DNA of 53,220 nucleotides from Xanthobacter aminoxidans (GTDB lineage Bacteria; Pseudomonadota; Alphaproteobacteria; Rhizobiales; Xanthobacteraceae): contig NZ_JAMJXC010000026.1 in the NCBI RefSeq assembly GCF_023571765.1, forward strand, positions 1 through 53,220. The letters are read 5' to 3'. The position numbers and the translations under genes are program-made. Position 1 is the first letter of the stretch. Each line of letters begins with the position of its first letter. This document shows positions 32,330-41,561 of this stretch, piece after piece. Below the pieces are notes generated by a model, which was given only the letters and a program-made list of their open reading frames with translations, had not been told where the DNA came from and made no database searches.

Positions 32330-33586
32330 CTACATCTTCGCCTTCTGGTCCCAGGTGGGCATGGGAAAGAGCGGCGCCGAGGTCGCGACCGCAGCCGGCG
32401 CGATGACCTCCCTTCCACCTTTCGCGGTATTCTGGATGACCAAGATGTCGTAGCCGGTCTGGAAGCCCGTCTCGTCGATCCGATAGGTGCCGTTCAGCAC
32501 AGTGAGGTGGCCGCTGAGATCAAGAGCCGCGGCCTTGAGGTCGGGCGCCGTCAGGCTCGGCGCACGCTCGATGATCGCGCCCAGCACCATGAGGCTCGCA
32601 AAGGCGACAGCAGAATTGATGTCTGACTGCGGCCCGTTCGGATACTTGGTGTTGTAGGCATCGAGATATTGCGCGGCGGTGGGTCCAAGATTGACCGCGT
32701 AGGCGACGCGCGGGTCGATGTTCGATTGTCCCCAGAGGCCGATGGCGTCGTTGCCGAGCGCGAGGATCGACGAGTTCTGGGAGAAGGTCGAAAAAATCGC
32801 CGGAAAATTAATGTCGTTTTCCTTCATCTGCCGCAGCATGACGATCATGTCCGTGTCGTAGGACGTGATGCACAGAAGATCGGTCTTTGCTGCGGCAGCT
32901 TTGTTGAGGATGGTTGTAAAATCCTTCGCGCCCCGGCTGTACTTCTCCGCAACGCCGACAGCGAGACCGTTCTTCTCGGCCGTGGCACGAAAGCTGCCGG
33001 CGAGCGCGTCCGAATAGGGCTCGTCGACCGCGATGGTGGAAACGACCTTGCCGCCGAAGCGCTTCAGCGCCTGGACCGGCACCTCCGGCACCCGCGAAAC
33101 GGGGGTGGTGCCTCCATTGACGATATATTTGTAGCCCTGCTTGAATACCGAATCGGCGGCGACGGCCCACCCCATCATAAAGATGTCGTTGCGGTCGGTG
33201 ATCGTCGCCGCGGCCGCCGTCAGAGTCGAACCGTAAGGAGCGAGCACGAGGTCGACCTTTTCGTCGAAGATCAGGCTTTCGTACACGCGTGGCGCGAGCT
33301 GCTTGTCACTGCGGTCGTCGCGGACCACAAGCTCGACCGGGTAGCGCTGCCCCTGGTGGAGCAGGCCGCCCTGCGCGTTAACCTGTTCGAGCCACAGATC
33401 GATCGCCCGGCGGCCGGACTGGGAATCATGAGCGAATGTCCCCGTCGAGGCGACCGACATGCCGATCCGGATCGACTTACGCCCGCTGGTTTGCGCATGC
33501 GTCGGAGCGACGAACGGCCCGATCGCCGCTCCGACCGCAAGGAAACCGATGCCTCTCGACATCTTAAGAAATTGGCGCCGTTTCAT
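32330..33586 (-). CDS. livK: Branched-chain-type ABC importer binding protein (LivK-like, system 2)
   Basis: A 418-residue exported binding protein. The N-terminus MKRRQFLKMSRGIGFL has a twin-arginine-like motif (RRQFLK), and a signal is likely to about residue 31 (cleavage THA-Q), suggesting export in folded form. The mature fold starts SIRIGMSVASTGTFAHDS, and the central part is typical of the family. The gene order K-M-H-G-F differs from system 1 (K-H-M-G-F), further evidence of independent origin. The ligand is unknown. Confidence 0.88.
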   Translation of the reverse strand: MKRRQFLKMSRGIGFLAVGAAIGPFVAPTHAQTSGRKSIRIGMSVASTGTFAHDSQSGRRAIDLWLEQVNAQGGLLHQGQRYPVELVVRDDRSDKQLAPRVYESLIFDEKVDLVLAPYGSTLTAAAATITDRNDIFMMGWAVAADSVFKQGYKYIVNGGTTPVSRVPEVPVQALKRFGGKVVSTIAVDEPYSDALAGSFRATAEKNGLAVGVAEKYSRGAKDFTTILNKAAAAKTDLLCITSYDTDMIVMLRQMKENDINFPAIFSTFSQNSSILALGNDAIGLWGQSNIDPRVAYAVNLGPTAAQYLDAYNTKYPNGPQSDINSAVAFASLMVLGAIIERAPSLTAPDLKAAALDLSGHLTVLNGTYRIDETGFQTGYDILVIQNTAKGGREVIAPAAVATSAPLFPMPTWDQKAKM

Positions 33587-33651
33587 TATATTCCCCTGGA
33601 TTTATTTAGTTTTTGCGATTGTTTTTTCTCATAGCCGTGTTGCTGCTATTG

Positions 33652-34644
33652 TTACCGCGCGCCAGCAATCTTGGTCTCGATGCGGTAGATGCTGGTGGCC
33701 GCCGAGATATAGAGCGTCTTGCGGTCGGGGCCGCCGAACACCAGATTGCTGCCGCCCTCCGGCAGCGCGATCATTCCGAGCGGTGCACCATCGGGCGACA
33801 ATGCCCAGACGCCCCCCGGTGCGGTCGTCCAGAGATTTCCCGCGACGTCGACCCGCATCCCATCGGTAATTCCGTCGCCTGGAACGTCTGCAAAATCGTA
33901 AAACAGCGAGCCGTTGCTGATATTGCCGTCGGCATCGACGTCATACCGTCGGATAAAATTGTCGATTGAGCCGTTGGCGTAGAGCACCGTTTCGTCGGGC
34001 GAGAAGGCGAGGCCGTTCACATTGGGGATGTCGTCGATGACGCGAATGACCTCACTGTCACGGATGCGGTAAATGGCATTGATGTCGAGCTCCCGCGAGG
34101 GGTCCTCGCCGAGCCCGAGCATGCCGCCGAAGGTATCGGTGAAGTAGATGTAGCCGTTCCTGCAGACAACGACGTCGTTGGGGCCGCCAAAGCGTTTGCC
34201 ATCAAAGCGATCGGCGACCACCGTCCGCCTGCCATCCTCCTCGATCCGATCGATGGATCTGCCACCCCACGTGGCGATGACGACTCGCCCTTCCAAGTCC
34301 AGCGTGATGCCGTTGGAGCCGAACATGTTGAACTGCTCGTAGCCGGGATCATCCGGCGCCTTGCCGTTCGTAAACGGCATGCCTACGCGCCAGACATCGT
34401 GCCCTTGGTACCCTGCTTTCTCGAGAAAAACATCGAGGGAGCCCGCCCCAGCCCGGTCCGGTGTCCAGCGGTAGATAACGTTGGCCGGAATGTCGCTAAA
34501 CAGCAGATGTCCGTGGGTTCCATTCTGAACCCAGGTCACGCCCTCGGTGAAACCGAAGCCTGTGGTGATCTGCTGCAGGTCTGCCGTGGCCGACACGAGG
34601 TCGGCAAAGCGGGGATCGAGAGCCCTGATAGGGGAAGACGACAT
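33652..34644 (-). CDS. SMP-30/gluconolactonase-family lactonase
   Basis: A 330-residue six-bladed beta-propeller protein. It has FTEGVTWVQNG (metal-ligand Glu), FGGPNDVVVCRNGYIYFTD (Asn/Asp ligand region) and NVNGLAFSPDETVLY, the hallmark motifs of the SMP-30/gluconolactonase family, which hydrolyse sugar or other lactones with a divalent metal. No signal peptide is visible, so it is probably cytoplasmic. It lies 65 bases upstream of the LivK-like gene on the same strand. A lactone intermediate in the pathway served by importer 2 is a reasonable inference. Confidence 0.88.
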   Translation of the reverse strand: MSSSPIRALDPRFADLVSATADLQQITTGFGFTEGVTWVQNGTHGHLLFSDIPANVIYRWTPDRAGAGSLDVFLEKAGYQGHDVWRVGMPFTNGKAPDDPGYEQFNMFGSNGITLDLEGRVVIATWGGRSIDRIEEDGRRTVVADRFDGKRFGGPNDVVVCRNGYIYFTDTFGGMLGLGEDPSRELDINAIYRIRDSEVIRVIDDIPNVNGLAFSPDETVLYANGSIDNFIRRYDVDADGNISNGSLFYDFADVPGDGITDGMRVDVAGNLWTTAPGGVWALSPDGAPLGMIALPEGGSNLVFGGPDRKTLYISAATSIYRIETKIAGAR

Positions 34645-34716
34645 GACAATCTCCTCTCGCCGAGCGCGCGTCAGGCGCTCGGTCGCTAGAACCGCGTGTT
34701 TCGAACAAAAATGGAA

Positions 34717-35334
34717 TCAGGCCGGCTTCGGGGCGAGCCGCTCGGCCTCGAGCGCCGCCTGCACCGACGGACGCGCCTCGACTCGCTCCATGAAGGCCCA
34801 GATGGCGGGCCAGTCCCGAAGATCGATGGCGAAGAACTTCATCCAGCGCAGGACGGTGTAGAGGTAGGCGTCGGCCACGCTGAAATGGCCGTTCAGCAGA
34901 TAGGGCTGCGTATCGAGAACCGCCGTGATCTCGCGGAAGCGGTGGAACAGCCGTTCCTTGAAATGACTTTGCACCGCCTCGGGCAACCAGGCGTTAAAAA
35001 GCGGCGCCGAACCCGAATGCACTTCGCTGGTGATGAAATTGAGCCATTCCTGAAGCCGGACCCGCTCCCACGATCCGGCCCGCGGGGCGAGACCCGCGTC
35101 CGGCTTGAGGTCGGCGAGAAACTGCACGATGGCGGGGCCCTCTGTCAGCACTTGGCCGTCATCGAGCTGCAGCGCGGCGACGTAGCCCTTCGGGTTGATG
35201 GTGCGGAAGTCCTCGCCTGTCGCCGTCTCCTTCGTCTTGTTATTGATCATCACCAGATCAAAGCCGAGGCCCAACTCCCGCAAAACGATATGGGGTGAGA
35301 GCGAGCAGGTGTTTTCGGCGGAATAAAGCTTCAT
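34717..35334 (-). CDS. Glutathione S-transferase, beta-class-like
   Basis: A 205-residue GST. The N-terminal thioredoxin-like domain starts MKLYSAENTCSLSPHIVLRE with the beta-class catalytic Cys at residue 10. It has GYVAALQLDDGQVLTEGPAI with the cis-Pro-equivalent region shifted (VAAL) and the SNAIL-like TEGPAI. The C-terminal helical domain has LNGHFSVADAYLYTVLRW. It is not an obvious zeta-class maleylpyruvate isomerase. It could detoxify an electrophile or cleave an ether/thioether in the operon that includes SMP-30 and importer 2. Confidence 0.87.
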   Translation of the reverse strand: MKLYSAENTCSLSPHIVLRELGLGFDLVMINNKTKETATGEDFRTINPKGYVAALQLDDGQVLTEGPAIVQFLADLKPDAGLAPRAGSWERVRLQEWLNFITSEVHSGSAPLFNAWLPEAVQSHFKERLFHRFREITAVLDTQPYLLNGHFSVADAYLYTVLRWMKFFAIDLRDWPAIWAFMERVEARPSVQAALEAERLAPKPA

Positions 35335-35426
35335 CGCTTCCTCGAGATCGTAACGGTCCGGAATTCCGCGCCGGACAAAGCCGGCGCGGTATCCAGTCGG
35401 GTATGGCTAGGCACGTGGACGGGGTG

Positions 35427-35903
35427 TCACGCGTAGGTCGGCTGGAGCTCGTCGTTCAGCACCTGGTAGCCGTTCTTGAGGACGAGGCTTTCGTCGAGGA
35501 AGTGCACGATCCGCGTGGGCGAGCAGTGGATGCCGAGCACGCGAAGCTGCTTGTCGCCATGGGTACGGAAGGCGTGGGGCAGGATCGGCGGGAATTCGAT
35601 AACGTCGCCGGCGCGCGCGACGCCACCTTCTTCCTCCTTACCGATGAGCCAAGCAAAGGCCTCCCCCTCCAGCACCACCAGGCATTCAGTGTAAGGATGC
35701 CAGTGGGCGCCAATCTGATAGTTGGGCTCACAGGTCTGCATTCCGATGAAGACGGGCGTCTCGCCCCGATCGATCAACGGATTGTAGTAGGAGCGCGGTG
35801 CGAACACGATCTTCTGCGCCGTTGTGGGAGAAGCGATCCGCATTTTGCCTTCCGGCAGCCGCAAGCTCTTCGTGACGCCGTCACGCACCTGGTTTACTGT
35901 CAT
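35427..35903 (-). CDS. Cupin-domain protein
   Basis: About 158 residues with one cupin barrel. Motif 1 is IGAHWHPYTECLVVLEGEAF (His-x-His ... Glu metal ligands) and motif 2 is EFPPILPHAFRTHG (His ligand). ATG 35903 is preferred because GGAG lies six bases upstream; in-frame ATGs at 35906 and 35915 are alternatives. Single-domain cupins include isomerases, dioxygenases and sugar-binding proteins. With all metal ligands present it could be an enzyme. It is the first gene of the minus-strand run and divergent from a LysR gene. Confidence 0.8.
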   Translation of the reverse strand: MTVNQVRDGVTKSLRLPEGKMRIASPTTAQKIVFAPRSYYNPLIDRGETPVFIGMQTCEPNYQIGAHWHPYTECLVVLEGEAFAWLIGKEEEGGVARAGDVIEFPPILPHAFRTHGDKQLRVLGIHCSPTRIVHFLDESLVLKNGYQVLNDELQPTYA

Positions 35904-36148
35904 CATCAGCTCCATCTGTGGCAGACCCCGGTCATTCGCGAGAATAGATCATGACCCGCGTGCTCGCGGGTAGAACCGTGTGCTGTACACGCTGTTGCCG
36001 AATCGGCATCACCCCTTCGCGGTCAATTGCGATAGGCATGCGCCTGTGCTTTGCTTAGGCTGAGATCCTGACCACGCCGCGCGCTGACTCGCATCGACGC
36101 GGGCAGGTTTCGGGCTTATGCGGCGCCCTCGTTGCGCACTGAGGGAAG

Positions 36149-37036
36149 ATGAACCACACGGCCCTGCGCTATTTCGTCGAGGTCGCCGATTGCCGCTCAA
36201 TCCGGCAGGCGGCCAACAGGCTGCATGTCGCGGCCTCCGCGATCAGCCGGCAGATTGCCAATCTAGAGCATGAGCTGGGCGCAGAACTGATCGAGCGCGG
36301 CCCGAGCGGCATTCGCCTGACCGCGGCCGGGGAGGTCGTGGCACAGCACTGCCGGTCGACGTTCCGGGAGTTCCAGCGCATCCGCTCGCTCGTTGACGAC
36401 CTGAAGGGGCTGCGCCGCGGTCAGATCGACATCTTCTGCGTCGAGGGTCTGGTGGTCGAATTCCTGCCCAGGGTTCTTGGCGCCTTTCATGGCGAGAACC
36501 CCGGCATCGACTATCGCGTCGTTACCGCGCCGACGGACCGCATCGTCGAGGCCATCGTCAAGGACGAGTGTGATTTTGGCATCACTATCAATGCCATAGC
36601 CAGGCCGGACATCAAGACCGTGGCGTCGCGGATCGATACGCTCGAGGTCGTCATCGCTCCCGGGCATCCGCTCGCCGAGCGCGCATCGATCACAGTGGAG
36701 GAAGCGGCGGCATACCCCATGGCGCTGTTGCAGCCATCCTTCGGCGCGCGCCAATTCATGGATGCGCAGTTCGCGCGGCGAGGTCTCGCGCCGCGCGAAC
36801 TGATGACATCGAACTCCGTCGTCGCCTTGAAGGCCATGGTGCAGCACGGGGGCGCCTTGACCTTCATGTCGCCAATGTTCATCGGCGACGAACTCTCACG
36901 GGGTGTGCTGTGCGCGCGGCCGGTGACCCCTGAACCGCTTGGTCCGTATCGTCTCGAGGTTCAAGCTCACCGCGATCGGCGACTTCCGTTCGCCGCCCAC
37001 GCGCTCCTGTCGCATCTCGAACGCGCCCTCAACTGA
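36149..37036 (+). CDS. LysR-family transcriptional regulator (region 6)
   Basis: A 295-residue LysR protein. The DNA-binding domain is at about residues 1-60 ([20 protein letters not shown], then [20 protein letters not shown]) and the effector domain is normal ([20 protein letters not shown]). ATG 36149 follows GAGGGAAG. It is divergent from the cupin/GST/SMP-30/importer group (233-base gap) and convergent with RutC, overlapping it by eight bases. It is the likely regulator of region 6. No clear T-N11-A site could be picked out in the gap. Confidence 0.88.
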   Translation: MNHTALRYFVEVADCRSIRQAANRLHVAASAISRQIANLEHELGAELIERGPSGIRLTAAGEVVAQHCRSTFREFQRIRSLVDDLKGLRRGQIDIFCVEGLVVEFLPRVLGAFHGENPGIDYRVVTAPTDRIVEAIVKDECDFGITINAIARPDIKTVASRIDTLEVVIAPGHPLAERASITVEEAAAYPMALLQPSFGARQFMDAQFARRGLAPRELMTSNSVVALKAMVQHGGALTFMSPMFIGDELSRGVLCARPVTPEPLGPYRLEVQAHRDRRLPFAAHALLSHLERALN

Positions 37037-37412
37037 GGTGCGCAATGGACGCTATCTCCACCAGGAACTCCGGCCGCACGAGATCGGCGCGGATGCAGTA
37101 GCGGGCAGGTGGACTGGAGGGAAAGAACTCCGCATAGACACGGTTCATGGCGGTGTAATCGTCGAGCGACTTCAAGAAAATGCTGTTGAACGCGATGTCG
37201 TCCATTGTTCCGCCGGCGGTCTCGACGACGGATTTGATCGTAAAGAGCACATGACGAGTCTGGGTTTCCACGTCGCCGACGCCGACGGTCGTGCCGTCCG
37301 ATGCCATGGCAAGCACGCCGGAGACGTAGACGACATTGCCCGCCCGCGTGCCAGGAGAATAGGGCGCCAGCGGCGGCGGGCTGCCGGGGGGAATGATGAT
37401 CTGCTTCGGCAT
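37029..37412 (-). CDS. rutC: RidA-family protein, RutC-like
   Basis: A 127-residue trimeric RidA-family deaminase. The sequence [20 protein letters not shown], then [38 protein letters not shown] and [12 protein letters not shown] matches RutC throughout. RutC hydrolyses 3-aminoacrylate/peracid-type intermediates in the Rut pyrimidine pathway, and RidA proteins hydrolyse reactive enamines. The conserved active-site Arg in ARYCIRADL is present. It lies 61 bases downstream of the RutD-like gene, the RutC-RutD pairing of Rut operons, but RutA, B, F and G are absent here. Confidence 0.85.
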   Translation of the reverse strand: MPKQIIIPPGSPPPLAPYSPGTRAGNVVYVSGVLAMASDGTTVGVGDVETQTRHVLFTIKSVVETAGGTMDDIAFNSIFLKSLDDYTAMNRVYAEFFPSSPPARYCIRADLVRPEFLVEIASIAHLS

Positions 37413-37473
37413 GGCGTGTTCCTGTCTTGAGGTGCGGGATCGTGGTCGCGGGCGTTCTGATCGGGCTGGACGG

Positions 37474-38277
37474 CTATGCTATGCTGCTCTGCTGGCGCAG
37501 AAAGTTCAGAACACGGTCGTTGAATTCGCCAGCGTTCGTAATCGAGCAGGCATGCCCCCCTTTTGATACGAACTCAAGGGAGGCATTGGGTATCGCCGCC
37601 GCCAGTTCCTCCGAGTAGTAGGGCGGCGTGAGAAAGTCGTCGCGTGCGCAGGTGACAAGTGTCGGCGCCACGATTTTCCCCAACGCATGCATCTGGTCAT
37701 GCCGCAGCACCGCATCGAGACGGCTGGCGATGATCTTCGCTGGTGCCGACGACGCCACCGCTTGACGTTCGGCTTGAGCCAGCTCTGCATCGTGCTCATG
37801 CACCCACGCGCTCGGATAAAGGAAAATGGGCGAAGAACGCACATAGGAGTCTATCCCTATGTGCAGCGCAGCTTCCTTGCGCAGTCCCATGGCGCGGCGG
37901 GAGAATGCGTCGGTTCGACCTCGGGTGCCATAGAGGACTTGGCTCGCGACGATCTCAGGATGCTGTGAGGAGATTACCTGCAGCATCATTCCACCCGTCG
38001 AATGCCCGATGAAATGTGCGGACGGTATGTCTAGCGCTGACATGAGCCCGATCGTGTCCGACGCGAGAAGCTCGATCGAATACGCAACATCGCTATGTGT
38101 TGATTGACCGGTCCCGCGGTGATCAAATCGGTAGACACGAAAGTGCTTCGCGAACGCCTGGACCTGCGGCGCCCAATATGACGCCAGCCCACCCATCCCC
38201 GTGATCAGGATCAACGGCTCACCCGAGCCGTCGACTTCATAGTAAAGTTCTGCATCTCTGATCGGCGCTAAAGACAC
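37474..38277 (-). CDS. rutD: Alpha/beta hydrolase, RutD-like
   Basis: A 267-residue alpha/beta hydrolase. The nucleophile elbow is GHSTGG (near residue 92) and an oxyanion region GMGGLASYW lies near residue 28. [18 protein letters not shown] and [18 protein letters not shown] match RutD by eye, and [19 protein letters not shown] carries the catalytic His. RutD is proposed to act on aminoacrylate/carbamate-type intermediates. Ser, Asp (CARDDFLTP) and His are all present, so hydrolase activity is likely. It is the upstream gene of the pair with RutC. The AT-rich 38278-38340 probably holds the promoter. Confidence 0.83.
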   Translation of the reverse strand: MSLAPIRDAELYYEVDGSGEPLILITGMGGLASYWAPQVQAFAKHFRVYRFDHRGTGQSTHSDVAYSIELLASDTIGLMSALDIPSAHFIGHSTGGMMLQVISSQHPEIVASQVLYGTRGRTDAFSRRAMGLRKEAALHIGIDSYVRSSPIFLYPSAWVHEHDAELAQAERQAVASSAPAKIIASRLDAVLRHDQMHALGKIVAPTLVTCARDDFLTPPYYSEELAAAIPNASLEFVSKGGHACSITNAGEFNDRVLNFLRQQSSIA

Positions 38278-38640
38278 AGCGTACCTCCGAATACATATTC
38301 CAAATAATTAATGTTAAACTGTTCCGTCTCGCCGCATGTGGCTTGATTCATTTGCCAATGCTGCGAGCTAAACATGCTGCGCATATGTTAGACGTCAATC
38401 TGTCGGGCATGTAGCAGCTTGTCGGAAACGCCGCGTTGCCAAACGGGCAACACGTATTCCGCTGAGTTCAGGATGAGCATCCCTGAGGCGCCCGACATCG
38501 CCGTTAGCCTGATCGACCATCCGCGCGGGCTATCTAGGGGTCGGGGAAGCGGCCATGGGTCCGGCCGGTGCGCCGATTGTGAATGTGGTCACGCATGCGA
38601 GGGGCTGGAAGCGGCGAGCATTGCAGCTGGGCGATTCCCA
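38278..38640. other. Gap between RutD-like gene and IS3 remnant
   Basis: The first 80 bases are AT-rich (AATTAATGTTAAACTG and similar) and probably contain the minus-strand promoter of the RutD-like gene. The rest has no convincing gene. Short frames show no family pattern. IS3-like coding begins near 38641. Confidence 0.4.
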
Positions 38641-39112
38641 GTGAGCGGCCCCGGCCGGAACTCATCGATGACATCCGGATGATCCGCGCTGAGAGTAGAG
38701 GGACCTATGGTGCGCCGCGGATCCGTGAGGTCTTGCAAGGGCAAGGCCGGCGCGTGGGCCGTGCCCACATCGAGCGGCTGATGCGCCGTGCCGGCATTCG
38801 GAGCATGGCCGCCTTGCGCGTCGCTCCAGGACGACCACAGCCGGCCTTCCTATCCGATTGCTCCCAACAGGCTCGCCCGGAACTTCACGACCACGGCTCC
38901 GAGCCAGGTCTGGCTGGCGGACCTGACCGACCTCCCCACCGGTGAGTGGTGGCTCTACCTGGCCGGCGCGCTCGACATGCACACCCGCAAGCTAGTCGGC
39001 TGGTCCATGCGCGAGATCCCTGCACACCAGCTCGCGCTTGAGGCGCTCGCCATGGCGATTGACCGCCAGAGGCCAGCGCCCGGTCTAATCCACCAATCAG
39101 ATCGCGCCATCC
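38641..39112 (+). pseudogene. IS3-family orfB transposase relic
   Basis: The first frame reads ELIDDIRMIRAESRGTYGAP and then RVGRAHIERLMRRAGIR, the standard OrfB linker. A frameshift near 38840 moves to another frame with YPIAPNRLARNFTTTAPSQV, WLADLTDLPTGEWWLYLAGA (first catalytic Asp), LDMHTRKLVGWSM and LIHQSDRAIQ (second Asp region). It stops near 39112, before the catalytic Glu. The element is truncated at both ends, frameshifted and inactive. 39113-39318 has no recognised gene. Confidence 0.7.
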
Positions 39113-39318
39113 AAGGCGGATTCAATCGGTCGTCGCAACACCTGAGCCAAGGAGGTTGCGATGGGCATTCGAAGGCGGCGGTCCGATCGGTCTGGAAGAC
39201 GCCCGTTGCCAGGCCCATCGCCAGGCGCTTTCCACCGGGGGTTCGATTTCCACCAGCAGACGGCACGATCTGGAAAACCCTGTTCCGGGTTTCTCGGACT
39301 ATCCGGCATCCAGAAACG

Positions 39319-40818
39319 CTACTCCTTGAACGCCTCCTCGCGGCCCTTCTGCACCGAGGGCAGCAGCACCACCACCAGTGCGGCCAGGGCGAGCAGCAGC
39401 AGCACGGCCGAGATGGGGCGGGTGACGAACACGGTGGGGTCGCCGCGCGAGATCAGCATGGCCCGGCGCAGATACTCTTCCAGCATGGGGCCGATGACGA
39501 AGCCGAGCAGCAGCGGGGCGGGCTCGCAATCGAGCTTCACCAGCGCGTAGCCGAGCAGGCCGAACAGGGCCATGGTGTACACGTCGAACGTGTTGTTGTT
39601 CACGCTGTACACGCCGATGCAGCAGAAGGCGATGATGGCCGGGAACATCACGTGGTAGGGCACGGTGAGCAGGCGCACCCACATGCCGATGAGCGGCAGG
39701 TTGAGCAGCACCAGCATGAAGTTGCCCACCCACATGGAGGCGATGACGCCCCAGAATAGGTCGGGCTTCTCCGTCACCACGTTGGGACCGGGCGTGATGC
39801 CCTGGATGATGAGGGCGCCGATCATCAGCGCCATCACCGGGTTGGAGGGGATGCCCAGCGTCAGCATGGGAATGAAGGAGGTCTGCGCGCCGGCGTTGTT
39901 GGCGCTCTCCGGCCCCGCCACGCCCTCGATGGCACCCCGCCCGAACTCGCGCGGGTATTTCGAGATCTTCTTCTCGATGGAATAGGAGGCGAAGGAGGAC
40001 AGCATGGCGCCGCCGCCCGGCAGGATGCCGAGGAAGGAGCCGATCACCGTGCCACGCAGGACCGGCGCGATGATGCGCTTGAACTCCTCCTTCGTGAGCA
40101 TCAGGCTCTTCACCTTGGCCGCCACCAGCGAGCGCTGGTGTTCATCCTCCAGGTTGCGGATGATCTCGCTGATGCCGAACATGCCCATGGCCAGCGCAAC
40201 GAAGTCGAAGCCGTCGGAGAGTTCCTGCATGTCGAAGGTGAAGCGCGGCGTGCCGGTGTAGATGTCCTGGCCGGAGAGGCCGAGGATCAGCCCCAGCACG
40301 ATCATGGCGATGGCCTTGACCACCGAGCCCGAGGCCAGCGTCACCGAGGCGATGAGGCCGAGCACCATCAGCGAGAAATATTCCGGCGGCCCGAACTGCA
40401 GCGCGAGGTTGGCGAGCGGTGGCGCGAACAGGGCGAGCAGCAGGGTCGCCACCGAGCCGGCGAAGAAGGAGCCCAGCGCCGCGGTGGCGAGCGCCGCGCC
40501 CGCCCGGCCCTTGCGGGCCATCTGGTGGCCGTCGATGGCGGTGACCACGGACGAGGATTCGCCCGGCAGGTTGATGAGGATGGCGGTGGTGGAGCCGCCA
40601 TACTGCGCACCGTAATAGATGCCGGCGAGCATGATGAGGGCGGAGACCGGCGGCAGGCCGAAGGTGAGCGGCAGCAGCATGGCGATGGTCGCCACCGGGC
40701 CGAGGCCGGGCAAAACGCCGATCAGCGTGCCGAGCAGCGCCCCGACGAAGCAGTAGAAGACGTTCTGCAGCGACAGCGCGACGGAGAAGCCGAGGGCGAG
40801 GTTGTCGAGAAGGTCCAC
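39319..40818 (-). CDS. tctA: Tripartite tricarboxylate transporter large permease TctA
   Basis: A 499-residue inner-membrane protein with about twelve hydrophobic segments. It has VGALLGTLIGVLPGLGPVAT near residue 30, YYGAQYGGSTTAILINLPGE near residue 68 (TctA hallmark) and GILPGGGAMLSSFASYSIEK near residue 265 (second repeat). It forms the transport unit with the small subunit TctB and the periplasmic TctC, all encoded in order C-B-A. Length and topology are standard. It ends the gentisate operon. Confidence 0.92.
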   Translation of the reverse strand: MDLLDNLALGFSVALSLQNVFYCFVGALLGTLIGVLPGLGPVATIAMLLPLTFGLPPVSALIMLAGIYYGAQYGGSTTAILINLPGESSSVVTAIDGHQMARKGRAGAALATAALGSFFAGSVATLLLALFAPPLANLALQFGPPEYFSLMVLGLIASVTLASGSVVKAIAMIVLGLILGLSGQDIYTGTPRFTFDMQELSDGFDFVALAMGMFGISEIIRNLEDEHQRSLVAAKVKSLMLTKEEFKRIIAPVLRGTVIGSFLGILPGGGAMLSSFASYSIEKKISKYPREFGRGAIEGVAGPESANNAGAQTSFIPMLTLGIPSNPVMALMIGALIIQGITPGPNVVTEKPDLFWGVIASMWVGNFMLVLLNLPLIGMWVRLLTVPYHVMFPAIIAFCCIGVYSVNNNTFDVYTMALFGLLGYALVKLDCEPAPLLLGFVIGPMLEEYLRRAMLISRGDPTVFVTRPISAVLLLLALAALVVVLLPSVQKGREEAFKE

Positions 40819-40828
40819 GGGCGCCTCC

Positions 40829-41290
40829 TCAGTATCCGCCGAGCCACGGGCCGAGCAGCGGCAGCGGCAGGCCGAGGCCCTTGATGAAGACGGCCCAGGC
40901 GAACACCACCATCACGGCGGTGTTCAGCAGCGCCGTCCGGAAGGTGAACAGGCGCGAGGCCAGCGCCGAGACGAACACCGAGATGCCGAGGGCAGGCAGG
41001 AAGCCGAGGGGCCGCACGCCGAAGCCGAAGAACACCACCGCGCCGGTGATGATGAGCACCGCCCGCCAGGCGATGCCGCTCGGCATCTCGCCGGGGAAGC
41101 GCAGGCCGTTGATGAGAATGATGAGCCCGAGCAGGCCGAGCAGACCCGAGAGCACCAGCGGGAAATAACCCGGCCCCATGCGCACCGCCGTGCCCATGGG
41201 CAGGTCCTGGGTCTGCCAGCCGAACAAGAGCCCGAGGGCGATGAAGAGGAGGCCCGAGAGGACGTCTCTTGAGTTGATGATCGTTTTCAT
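40829..41290 (-). CDS. tctB: Tripartite tricarboxylate transporter small permease TctB
   Basis: A 153-residue membrane protein with four hydrophobic segments and the TctB-type GLLFIALGLLFGWQTQDLPM near the N-terminus. It lies 10 bases upstream of tctA on the same strand. It is separated from tctC by 271 bases that contain a two-stage GC hairpin (41511-41544). TctB sequences are poorly conserved, so context supports the call. Confidence 0.87.
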   Translation of the reverse strand: MKTIINSRDVLSGLLFIALGLLFGWQTQDLPMGTAVRMGPGYFPLVLSGLLGLLGLIILINGLRFPGEMPSGIAWRAVLIITGAVVFFGFGVRPLGFLPALGISVFVSALASRLFTFRTALLNTAVMVVFAWAVFIKGLGLPLPLLGPWLGGY

Positions 41291-41510
41291 GTGTCCGGAT
41301 CGCAGAGAGGGGGTGGGGAGCCGGCGCGATCACGCGCCTGCGCGTACGGGAAGCCAACCCCGTGCGATCAGCACCGTCCAGCGCCGTCCGGGAGGTTCTT
41401 CGGGCGAGGCGGGCGAGCGCTCGCGCGAAGCGCCTTCGCGAGGACAAGTATCCGGAGCGTTTCTCAGTCGTTTCCGGCGGAGAAAGCTCTGGAGGGCTCT
41501 TCGGCAAGAG

Positions 41511-41544
41511 AGGGCGCGCTCCCCCGGCGGGGTTGCCGCGCCCT
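41511..41544 (-). terminator. GC-rich hairpin between tctC and tctB
   Basis: AGGGCGCG (41511-41518) pairs with CGCGCCCT (41537-41544), and CCCC...GGGG inside can extend the stem. It is followed on the minus strand by no clear T-run, so partial attenuation or RNA processing is more likely than full termination. It would allow more binding protein than permease, as does the hairpin at 4841-4874. Confidence 0.5.
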
Positions 41545-41561
41545 CGCAATGGGCTGGTCGT

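Noticed and set aside
34717-35334. GST as the missing maleylpyruvate isomerase of the gentisate pathway
   Set aside because: The N-terminus and Cys10 fit beta-class GSTs rather than zeta-class isomerases, and the gene is in a different operon.
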